The notes below the pieces were generated by a model. That model saw nothing but the letters and a program-made list of their open reading frames with translations. It did not search any database and was not told the DNA's origin. Below are positions 1 to 4,987 of a DNA stretch of 5,242 nt, piece after piece (the first letter of the stretch is position 1; the number at the start of each line of letters is the position of its first letter). This DNA comes from DASSHC01 sp035693105 (GTDB lineage Bacteria; Chloroflexota; Chloroflexia; Thermomicrobiales; Thermomicrobiaceae), in contig DASSHC010000418.1 in NCBI GenBank assembly GCA_035693105.1, positions 1 through 5,242 on the forward strand, written 5' to 3'. The position numbers and the translations under genes are program-made.

Positions 1-30
1 AAAAGATACGCCTTCAGGGCAATAGGCAGC

Positions 31-51
31 TTGCGTGCGCTTCCGTAGCGT
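31..51 (+). promoter_or_regulatory. Putative leaderless promoter of the small LuxR gene
   Basis: TAGCGT at 46-51 fits the actinobacterial -10 pattern TAnnnT. It ends 6 nt before the ATG at 58, so the predicted transcript would start at or next to the start codon. No Shine-Dalgarno sequence is visible before that ATG, which agrees with a leaderless mRNA. There is no good -35 at 17 bp. A TTGCGT lies closer, at 31-36, only 9 nt upstream of the -10, and a similar arrangement precedes the large regulator at 375-396. This is a pattern call only. Confidence 0.4.
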
Positions 52-57
52 GGCGTC

Positions 58-315
58 ATGTCCAGTCTCTCGTCGCTGACCGTCACCGACCGTCAACGGC
101 AGGTGGTCGAGTTGATCGCGGCGGGCTGCTCGAACGACGAGATCAGCGAGCGGCTGGGCATCTCCCCGCGGACAGCCAAGTCCCATTGCGACACGCTGCG
201 ACAGAAGCTGGGCGTGGCGCGACGGCGGCAGATCCCGGTTGCCTACCGGCTGTTGACGGGCGACGATCCGCTTTCACACGGTCTCGCGTCGGCTCTGGCC
301 GACGACGGGGGCTGA
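58..315 (+). CDS. Small stand-alone LuxR-type (GerE) HTH DNA-binding protein
   Basis: An 85-residue protein that is almost entirely one LuxR/GerE helix-turn-helix domain (about residues 7-66). The scaffold is typical: LTVTDRQRQVVELIAAG, then SNDEISERLGIS, then the recognition helix SPRTAKSHCDTLRQKLGV (about 36-53). There is no receiver, PAS, autoinducer-binding or ATPase domain, so if active it should be a cytoplasmic transcription factor controlled by its own level or by a partner. The tail after residue 66 is short, acidic and small-residue rich. The ATG at 58 is chosen because a TAnnnT -10 box lies 6 nt upstream and the HTH begins almost at once. The gene is followed within 7 nt by a strong hairpin (322-355), so it looks monocistronic rather than part of an operon with the large regulator downstream. 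Family assignment is secure; target genes are unknown. Confidence 0.85.
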   Translation: MSSLSSLTVTDRQRQVVELIAAGCSNDEISERLGISPRTAKSHCDTLRQKLGVARRRQIPVAYRLLTGDDPLSHGLASALADDGG

Positions 316-321
316 CGGCAA

Positions 322-355
322 ACGCGCCCGCGGAGCTGCGGCCCCGCGGGTGCGT
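322..355 (+). terminator. GC-rich hairpin terminator after the small LuxR gene
   Basis: Bases 322-333 pair with 344-355 to form a 12-bp stem with one G-U pair (core CCCGCGG/CCGCGGG). The loop of 10 nt can itself form two further G-C pairs. The hairpin starts 7 nt after the TGA at 313-315. It has no U tract, which is common for hairpin terminators in high-GC actinobacteria. The GTG at 350, a possible upstream start of the large regulator, lies inside the 3' arm, which argues against using that start. Confidence 0.6.
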
Positions 356-374
356 CAGCTCGAGATGTCGAACT

Positions 375-396
375 TTGCGTCAAACCGCGCTAAGGT
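375..396 (+). promoter_or_regulatory. Putative promoter of the large LAL/MalT-type regulator
   Basis: TAAGGT at 391-396 fits TAnnnT and would give a transcript start near 403, leaving a short leader before the ATG at 419. At 17-bp spacing the -35 region (368-373, TCGAAC) is poor. A TTGCGT at 375-380 sits 10 nt upstream of the -10, resembling the arrangement before the first gene. The promoter lies downstream of the terminator hairpin at 322-355, as expected for an independent unit. Confidence 0.35.
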
Positions 397-404
397 TGGC
401 GGGC

Positions 405-410
405 GAGGGG
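405..410 (+). promoter_or_regulatory. Ribosome binding site that decides the start at 419
   Basis: GAGGGG ends 8 nt before the ATG at 419, a good Shine-Dalgarno distance. A second GAGGGG copy abuts the ATG directly and is too close to work. The upstream candidates GTG 350 and ATG 365 have no comparable site. Confidence 0.55.
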
Positions 411-418
411 TCGAGGGG

Positions 419-2950
419 ATGGTCAGGAGACCCGTAGCTGGCAACAGCCACATAATCGAGCGTCCGCGCCTGATGGATAGGCTCGACGCGACGAAGGCCC
501 GCGCGATGCTGCTGATCGCGCCTGCCGGCTACGGCAAGACGACGCTGTCCCGCCAGTGGTTCGGCAGGGGTGATAAGCCCTTCGTCCGCTACCGCGCCAC
601 ACAGGCGTCCTCTGACGTGGCGGCGCTGGCGGCAGGCCTCGCCCGCGCCGCCGAGCCGCTCGTCCCGGGCGCGCCGGATCGCATTCTGCCGGTGATTCGC
701 AGCAGCGCAGCGCCGTCGCGCGACGTCGAGATCATCGCGGAGGTCCTGGTGGACGTCCTCCGCCCGTTTCCCGCCGGCGGCTGGATCGCCTTCGACGACT
801 ATCACTTCCTCGTTGGCTCGGTTGCGGCGGAACGGCTGATCGAGGTGCTGGCGGACCGCGGCGCCCCGCGTCTGCTGATCTCCACCCGCCGACGTCCGAG
901 CTGGGCGACGGCGAGACGCACCCTCTATGGCGAGGTCGACGAGGTGGGGCAGGCAGATCTGGCCTTCATGGTCGAGGAGGCGGCGCTCCTCCTGCCGCAC
1001 ATCGCGCCAGCTGCGCTGGCCAAGTTCGTCGGGCGTGCGAGGGGCTGGCCGGCGGTGATCAGACTGGCGTCGGTCAGCGGCGGCAAGTTGCCGGAGATCG
1101 AGCTTCCGCCCGCGCTGCATCAGTATTTCGCGGAAGAGCTCTTCCAAACAGCGAGCCCCGCGATGCAGGACGCCCTCGTGTGTCTCGCGCTGCTCCCCAC
1201 CCTGCAGCCGCGACTCCTGGAGCTCGCAGTCGGAGCCGAGTACCGTACGGTCTGTAAGGAGGCTGTCGGGCTCGGCTTCCTGACCGAGGACGGCGAGGGG
1301 AACTTCGACTTCCATCCCCTTCTACGTGCGTTCCTCGCTCCACGGGCACGCCAGATGTCCCAAGTGGCGTCTTTTAGCAGCGAGCTTGTCGAGGCTTTGA
1401 TCTCTGACGCGGCTTGGGATGAGGCATTCGCGTTGGCCACCAGCTTTCAGCACCCCGACCTTCTTCCGCTTATCTTCGAGCGAGGACTCGATGACCTCCT
1501 GATGGAAAGCCGGATTTCCACTTTGGAAAAGTGGGTGATCTACGCAACTCAGTCCGCGGCAGCGTTCCCGCTGCTCGACTTGGCCGAAGCAGAAGTCGCC
1601 CGACGTTTCGGAAATTATGAGGTAGGGGAAGTGCGGGCGCTCCAGGCTGCGCGAACACTCAATTCTCAGAATCCTTTCTGTGCTCGGGCTTGGGCTGTGG
1701 CCGGCGAGTGCGCACACCTGGCGTGCCGCCCGAGCCACGCCTTGAAGTATCATAAGCAGGCAGAAACATTGGCAATGAATATCGCTGACGTGCGGCGCGC
1801 CGTTTGGGGCCAACACGTGGCTGCCGTGTCCTTTGAGGTCGGAGACGCACGTCATACCCTCGAGCGGCTGAAGGAGCTGGACGATGGGACCCCCGCTTCC
1901 GCTCTTCGAGCATCGACCGGCGACCTTAATCTTGCCATTCTGGAAGGCGGTTCTGAGACCGTCCTTGCCGATGCCGCGAGACATGTCCATCTACTTCGTC
2001 GTGCATCTAATCCCCTGGTTACCACTAGCTTCCTGAGCCGCTACGCATGGGCGTGCATCATGTCTGGGCAGTACGCGCGCGGGAGCCGCCAAGCTGAGGA
2101 AGGCGTAGCGGAAGCAGAACGTACGCAAGCAACGTTCGCGCTGATTCACCTAGCCCCGGTGCTTATCGCCGCGAGCATCGGGCTTCGACGGTTCCGTCAC
2201 GCCCAACTTCTTCTCGACGATCTTCACGAACGCCTTCGGTCGAATGTCCACACGTACGAGGCTCTCAACGCTGATATCTACCGAGCACGGCTGCGTATTG
2301 CCACTGGTTCGCCTGACATCGCTGCCGCTGAACTGGATGACGAGATGATCGATCGCTCACCCACGCCAGCATTGGGGCTAGAAGCCGCGTCAGTCCGCGC
2401 TCTCGCCTTGTCTGTTACTGGAGAAGCCCAAGACGCGCTGCAGAGCGTAGACAGGGCGAGAAAGCATAGTTCTGAGGCCCAAGGCGTCGTATTGTCGTCG
2501 TTCGCGCGCTACATCCAGTCTGCAGTGGTTGGTGATTCGGACACTAACCAGCTCCTGGACAAGGCGCTAGAATTGTTGCATGCGACAGAGAACTACGACT
2601 CATTCGTAACCGCGTATCGCGCCTATCCACCGCTTCTTCAGACGGTAGTGCGTCGCATGCTCGTGCCGCGGAAGCGGCTTACGACGATAGTGCGAAATGC
2701 AATGGATTTGAGTTTGGCAGCCGATGCGGGTGTTGCGATCGAGCCTGCACAGACACCGTACGCCTCGCTCCTCACTCGACGTGAACGGGAGGTCTACGAG
2801 CTCCTCTGCAGAGGCTTGAGTAACCGGGAAATCGCGGACGCACTAGTTATTAGCCACTCGACGGCGAAGATCCACGTGCGGCACATTCTCAAGAAACTCG
2901 GTGTCACCACGCGAGCCCGAGCCATGCGCGCTGCTCAGGAGGCGTTCTGA
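419..2950 (+). CDS. LAL/MalT-type LuxR-family transcriptional regulator (STAND ATPase)
   Basis: An 843-residue regulator from ATG 419 (866 from GTG 350), close to the roughly 900 residues usual for MalT/LAL proteins. Domains in order: a short leader ending in IIERPRLMDRLD; a P-loop NTPase with Walker A APAGYGKTT at 34-42, a Walker B-like WIAFDDYHFL at 122-131 (Asp126-Asp127) and LISTRRRP near 153-160; a winged-helix segment with FHPLLRAFL at 298-306; a long alpha-helical, TPR-like middle; and a LuxR/GerE HTH at about 785-843 (LTRREREVYELL, SNREIADALVIS, STAKIHVRHILKKLG). Known family members bind ATP and an inducer, oligomerise and activate transcription; the ligand here cannot be read from the sequence. 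The start at 419 is preferred because of its RBS and because GTG 350 lies in a terminator hairpin. The last 16 nt overlap the convergent HD-GYP gene. The second half is clearly lower in GC than the ATPase half. Confidence 0.9.
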   Translation: MVRRPVAGNSHIIERPRLMDRLDATKARAMLLIAPAGYGKTTLSRQWFGRGDKPFVRYRATQASSDVAALAAGLARAAEPLVPGAPDRILPVIRSSAAPSRDVEIIAEVLVDVLRPFPAGGWIAFDDYHFLVGSVAAERLIEVLADRGAPRLLISTRRRPSWATARRTLYGEVDEVGQADLAFMVEEAALLLPHIAPAALAKFVGRARGWPAVIRLASVSGGKLPEIELPPALHQYFAEELFQTASPAMQDALVCLALLPTLQPRLLELAVGAEYRTVCKEAVGLGFLTEDGEGNFDFHPLLRAFLAPRARQMSQVASFSSELVEALISDAAWDEAFALATSFQHPDLLPLIFERGLDDLLMESRISTLEKWVIYATQSAAAFPLLDLAEAEVARRFGNYEVGEVRALQAARTLNSQNPFCARAWAVAGECAHLACRPSHALKYHKQAETLAMNIADVRRAVWGQHVAAVSFEVGDARHTLERLKELDDGTPASALRASTGDLNLAILEGGSETVLADAARHVHLLRRASNPLVTTSFLSRYAWACIMSGQYARGSRQAEEGVAEAERTQATFALIHLAPVLIAASIGLRRFRHAQLLLDDLHERLRSNVHTYEALNADIYRARLRIATGSPDIAAAELDDEMIDRSPTPALGLEAASVRALALSVTGEAQDALQSVDRARKHSSEAQGVVLSSFARYIQSAVVGDSDTNQLLDKALELLHATENYDSFVTAYRAYPPLLQTVVRRMLVPRKRLTTIVRNAMDLSLAADAGVAIEPAQTPYASLLTRREREVYELLCRGLSNREIADALVISHSTAKIHVRHILKKLGVTTRARAMRAAQEAF

Positions 2951-4305
2951 AGCCGCAACACCCCTTGGGGGATCGCGGCCTCCGGCCGAACGGGCGCCTC
3001 AACAGATGCCGAGGGTTTTCCGAGGCGATAGTCTTCAGATGCCCCAGAGAGGATCGCTTCGAAGGCGGCGACTACGGTCGTGTCAAATTGAGTATCAGCC
3101 GCCTGCGCTAGCCTGAGTCGAGCAATCCTACTCGGCATTGCATCGCGATAGGGACGATCTGACGTCATCGCATCATAAGCGTCAGCAACCGCGATGATGC
3201 GCGCTATTAGTGGAATGTTCTCACCGTTCACGCCATCAGGATAGCCCTGGCCATCCATCCGTTCATGATGATGGCGCACGATCGCCGCAATCTCAGAATA
3301 TGTCTCGACATTCGCCAAGATTCGTTCACCGATCTCGGAGTGTCGCTCCATCTGCCGCCGCTCGTCAAGCGTCAGGGCGCCTGGCTTCTCGAGAAGCCCT
3401 GCCGGGAGTCCGATCTTGCCGATGTCGTGAACAAGACCCGCGAGATGCGCCATCTGCTGCTGCATGCTGTCTAGCCCGAGTCGTCCGGCGATGTCGCGCG
3501 CATAGACGGCGACGGCAGCCGAGTGGCCGGCGGTGTATCGGTCGCGCGCATCAAGCGTGGCCACCAAGGCGCTGGCGAACGATAGGTTCACTCGTTCTAG
3601 CGCCTGGTTCGCATCGAGGAGCTCGCCGCTCAGGCGCCGCTGGTCCTGGTAGAGGACGAATAGCCGCTGGGCTGCCAGCGCCGGTACGAAGAAGAGGGGG
3701 AGCGTGAGTGGTGAAAGCTCAAGATAGGCGTAGACAAGAAGCGCCACGATAGGTGTGTAGAGCAGGATAAAGGTCAGGTTCAACGGCAACAGCGGTCGCA
3801 GCACCCCGCCAACTGAGGCGCTCCGCCGGAGCCAGACAGTGAGGGCGGCAAAACCTGCGTCCAGCACCTGAGCGACTACCGCTGCCGCCGTCGCAGCGGC
3901 CACGATCGACAGCAGCCCGGGGCGCATCAGCGGGACGACAGCGACCGCTACAAGGCCGGTAGCAGCGGCCGCGAGCGACCGGGAACACGTGTAAGTCAAC
4001 CATCTCAGGCGCGGCGCGGCAATGTCCCTCGGTGGCTGAATCGCGTCCGGAAGCAGGGAACCGGCGGCGACGATCATACTTGCGAGCGGCCCAAAGAGCA
4101 GCGCCGCGAACAGAGTCGGCACCACCGCAATCGACTCTTCTATCGTGCTGTCAAGCTTTATGCGTACGCGCTCGGCGTACGCGGCGATAGCGGCGAGAGC
4201 GAGAACGATCAACGGGCTTTTTACGCCGAACCCATTATACACGAGAGCGACCGCGCATCCCGGGGCGGCAACAACGAGACCAGCGATGTAGATGCGTATC
4301 CTCAT
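2935..4305 (-). CDS. Membrane-anchored HD-GYP protein, predicted c-di-GMP phosphodiesterase
   Basis: A 456-residue protein with an N-terminal integral membrane sensor-like region of about six or seven hydrophobic segments (roughly 8-24, 31-44, 57-87, 108-127, 132-155, 170-194, 199-213). A short helical linker follows (about 212-245), then an HD-GYP domain (about 245-425). The metal and signature residues are intact: AGHS with His261, the HD pair His293-Asp294 in LVHDIGKIGLP, His322 in RHSEIG, His345-347 in RHHHERMDGQGYPDG (GYP 354-356), and Asp374 in VADAYDAMTSDRPYR. Family knowledge: HD-GYP enzymes hydrolyse cyclic-di-GMP to pGpG or GMP. The membrane part would sense an unknown signal; it resembles MASE-type modules but I cannot name the family. 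The ATG at 4305 is kept because it directly precedes the first membrane segment; its RBS is weak (GGA 7 nt upstream). The gene is divergent from the mini-ORF at 4424 and convergent with the LAL regulator. Confidence 0.9.
   Translation of the reverse strand: MRIRIYIAGLVVAAPGCAVALVYNGFGVKSPLIVLALAAIAAYAERVRIKLDSTIEESIAVVPTLFAALLFGPLASMIVAAGSLLPDAIQPPRDIAAPRLRWLTYTCSRSLAAAATGLVAVAVVPLMRPGLLSIVAAATAAAVVAQVLDAGFAALTVWLRRSASVGGVLRPLLPLNLTFILLYTPIVALLVYAYLELSPLTLPLFFVPALAAQRLFVLYQDQRRLSGELLDANQALERVNLSFASALVATLDARDRYTAGHSAAVAVYARDIAGRLGLDSMQQQMAHLAGLVHDIGKIGLPAGLLEKPGALTLDERRQMERHSEIGERILANVETYSEIAAIVRHHHERMDGQGYPDGVNGENIPLIARIIAVADAYDAMTSDRPYRDAMPSRIARLRLAQAADTQFDTTVVAAFEAILSGASEDYRLGKPSASVEAPVRPEAAIPQGVLRLQNAS
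2952..2988 (+). terminator. Possible hairpins ending the large regulator transcript
   Basis: Just after the TGA at 2948-2950 are CCCC-TT-GGGG (2961-2970), enclosed by GCCGC (2952-2956) and GCGGC (2975-2979), and a competing CGGCC-TCC-GGCCG hairpin (2976-2988). No U tract follows, and the bases also encode the C-terminus of the HD-GYP protein on the other strand. Coding constraint and high GC could therefore explain them. Confidence 0.25.
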
Positions 4306-4355
4306 CCAAACTATCCGTGTCTAACGCGCAAACCTCGTGACTTCTGGTAAAGGTC

Positions 4356-4383
4356 TTGCCTATTCCCCCAAAAGGGGTATAAG
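4356..4383 (+). promoter_or_regulatory. Sigma70-type promoter driving the mini-ORF transcript
   Basis: TTGCCT at 4356-4361 (4 of 6 matches to TTGACA) and TATAAG at 4378-4383 (5 of 6 to TATAAT) are separated by 16 bp. This is the best classical promoter in the window. The transcript would start near 4390 and reach the RBS and GTG at 4424 after about 34 nt. The promoter faces away from the HD-GYP gene. Confidence 0.6.
4365..4377. promoter_or_regulatory. Inverted repeat in the promoter spacer, candidate operator
   Basis: CCCCC-AAAA-GGGG fills most of the spacer between the -35 and -10 boxes, with CCCC (4366-4369) opposing GGGG (4374-4377). With one indel and one mismatch the symmetry extends outward to CCT (4359-4361) and AGG (4382-4384), overlapping both promoter elements. 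A dyad at this position is a plausible regulator site. Which protein would bind is unknown; the LuxR-type regulators in the window are only candidates by proximity. Confidence 0.35.
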
Positions 4384-4412
4384 GTTGGGTTGCCGTCAAT
4401 CCCCCGAGACAC

Positions 4413-4417
4413 AGGAG
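4413..4417 (+). promoter_or_regulatory. Shine-Dalgarno site of the mini-ORF
   Basis: AGGAG ends 6 nt before the GTG at 4424. It is the clearest ribosome binding site in the window by sequence and spacing, and it is the main reason to believe the very short ORF is translated. Confidence 0.55.
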
Positions 4418-4423
4418 TCCAAC

Positions 4424-4486
4424 GTGCGCAAGATTCTGAATATCGTTTCCCGCGGTGCCGTCGCGGGTGGAACTCAGGCCTGGTAG
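4424..4486 (+). CDS. Putative 20-residue peptide, unknown function
   Basis: A GTG-started ORF reads MRKILNIVSR-GAVAGGTQAW and stops at TAG 4484-4486. It has a proper RBS and sits about 34 nt downstream of the best promoter in the window. The peptide has a basic start, a hydrophobic stretch, a Gly/Ala-rich part and a C-terminal Trp. It is too short for a normal signal peptide plus mature protein, and no RiPP modification enzyme or transporter is present in the window. A hairpin lies within the ORF (CCCGCG 4449-4454 with CGCGGG 4462-4467), and GGCCT/AGGCC (4477-4481/4485-4489) folds over the stop codon. It could be a functional micropeptide, a regulatory leader peptide or the remnant start of a lost gene. 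I do not recognise a homologue. Confidence 0.4.
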   Translation: MRKILNIVSRGAVAGGTQAW

Positions 4487-4540
4487 GCCCCGCGTAGCTT
4501 CCGTATTTCACGGCCGCCGGGCGTCCCCCTTCTGAGGGAT

Positions 4541-4558
4541 TTGTCCACAGGCTGTGGA
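4541..4558. repeat. DnaA-box-like palindrome
   Basis: TTGTCCACA at 4541-4549 is an exact match to the Streptomyces-type DnaA box (one base from the E. coli TTATCCACA). It is followed by an inverted TGTGGA, giving the dyad TCCACA-GGC-TGTGGA (4544-4558). The opposing half is degenerate beyond its core. It could be a DnaA binding site, a small RNA hairpin or chance; it is too isolated to call an origin. Confidence 0.35.
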
Positions 4559-4575
4559 ATGTGCCGATCGGCGAT

Positions 4576-4615
4576 GCGCCGGCCGCGCTCGAGCAGTTTC
4601 GAGCGTGGTCGGCGC
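4576..4615. terminator. Shared 17-bp hairpin between convergent transcripts
   Basis: Bases 4576-4592 pair with 4599-4615 around a 6-nt loop (4593-4598). Fifteen pairs are Watson-Crick; the two exceptions (4582 with 4609, 4585 with 4606) are G-U pairs in plus-strand RNA but A-C mismatches in minus-strand RNA. The hairpin therefore fits best as the end of the plus-strand mini-ORF transcript. It also lies 17 nt beyond the stop of the minus-strand LuxR gene and may stop that transcript too. No U tract is present on either side. Confidence 0.55.
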
Positions 4616-4632
4616 TCGCTGCTTCCTGACGT

Positions 4633-4968
4633 CTAGCCAATCAGGCCGCGGCGGAAGCCGATGCTCACCGCATGGGCGCGGCTGCGAGCCTGGAGCTTCG
4701 CGAGGAGGTGGCGGACGTGCGACTTCACCGTCTCCTCCGAGAGGTAGAGCCGCTGGCCGATCTCGCGGTTCACGAGGCCGTCGCAGATCAGCTGGAGCAC
4801 CTCGATCTCGCGCGCCGTCGGCTCCTGCTCGAGCTCCTGGAGCGGCGCCGTGAACGGGATCACCTCCGCCTGGTGGCCGTTACCGGCGCGCCGCGCCGCA
4901 ACCGCCTCGAAGCGGCGTGAGTGGTCCATGTAGCGGGACAGAATCTCCTTGCGCTCGGCAGCGTCCAC
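4633..4968 (-). CDS. Small LuxR-type HTH regulator without receiver domain
   Basis: A 111-residue protein with a short polar N-terminal half (1-49) and a complete LuxR/GerE HTH (about 50-110): PTAREIEVLQLICDGL, NREIGQRLYLSEETVKSHVRHLLAKLQARSRAHAVSIG, with the recognition helix near 77-93. It resembles the output half of NarL-type response regulators but has no phosphoacceptor domain, so its signal input is unknown. It should act as a cytoplasmic DNA-binding protein. The start is a GTG at 4966-4968 with no visible Shine-Dalgarno. It lies 19 nt after the stop of the upstream NlpC/P60 gene, so co-transcription and possibly re-initiation are likely. An ATG at codon 14 is an alternative start that would leave the HTH intact. 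The gene is followed by the hairpin at 4576-4615. Confidence 0.85.
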   Translation of the reverse strand: MDAAERKEILSRYMDHSRRFEAVAARRAGNGHQAEVIPFTAPLQELEQEPTAREIEVLQLICDGLVNREIGQRLYLSEETVKSHVRHLLAKLQARSRAHAVSIGFRRGLIG

Positions 4969-4987
4969 GCGATGGGTATCGGCCGCG

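Larger units (their letters stand above)
4306..4632. other. Intergenic region of 327 bp with a compact transcription unit
   Basis: No protein of normal size is convincing here. On the plus strand the region contains a promoter (4356-4383), an RBS (4413-4417), a 20-codon ORF (4424-4486), small hairpins at 4449-4467 and 4477-4489, a DnaA-box-like palindrome (4541-4558) and a large hairpin (4576-4615). On the minus strand it holds the upstream region of the HD-GYP gene, where I see no good -35/-10 pair; GATAGT ends 4 nt before the ATG, and TTGCGC lies 10 nt further upstream. An open frame at 4311-4640 on the minus strand looks like noise. Confidence 0.6.

Noticed and set aside
380..1315. Minus-strand 311-codon open frame over the ATPase region
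   Set aside because: Composition is Arg/Ala/Gly/Glu-rich as expected for the antisense of a GC-rich gene; the sense strand has clear Walker motifs.
1322..1990. Minus-strand 222-codon open frame
   Set aside because: It lies wholly inside the LAL regulator on the opposite strand, shows no recognisable domain, and the sense frame codes a coherent family member.
3210..3707. Plus-strand 165-codon open frame
   Set aside because: Antisense shadow of the HD-GYP domain; Arg/Ser-rich with no motifs, while the minus strand carries all HD-GYP catalytic residues.
4162..4182. Two copies of the palindrome GCGTACGC 13 bp apart
   Set aside because: They fall inside the HD-GYP coding sequence and are explained by the codons for AYAERVR with GC-rich codon choice; an operator there cannot be supported.
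4541..4561. Chromosome or plasmid replication origin
   Set aside because: Only one exact DnaA box is present, with no box cluster, no AT-rich unwinding element and no replication gene in the window.
4424..4629. Programmed frameshift joining the 20-codon ORF to the downstream open frame
   Set aside because: The first frame stops at 4484 while the second is closed by TAG at 4495-4497, so no single shift joins them, and no slippery sequence is seen.
4321..4632. tRNA, tmRNA or riboswitch in the intergenic region
   Set aside because: No cloverleaf with a T-loop GTTCGAnTC motif and no riboswitch core was recognised; only simple hairpins are visible.
4311..4640. Minus-strand 109-codon open frame starting with TTG and overlapping the end of the small LuxR gene by 8 nt
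   Set aside because: It uses a TTG start with no RBS, is rich in Arg/Ser/Pro/Gly with no domain signature, and runs antisense through the promoter, RBS and hairpin of the intergenic region. Treated as a chance open frame.
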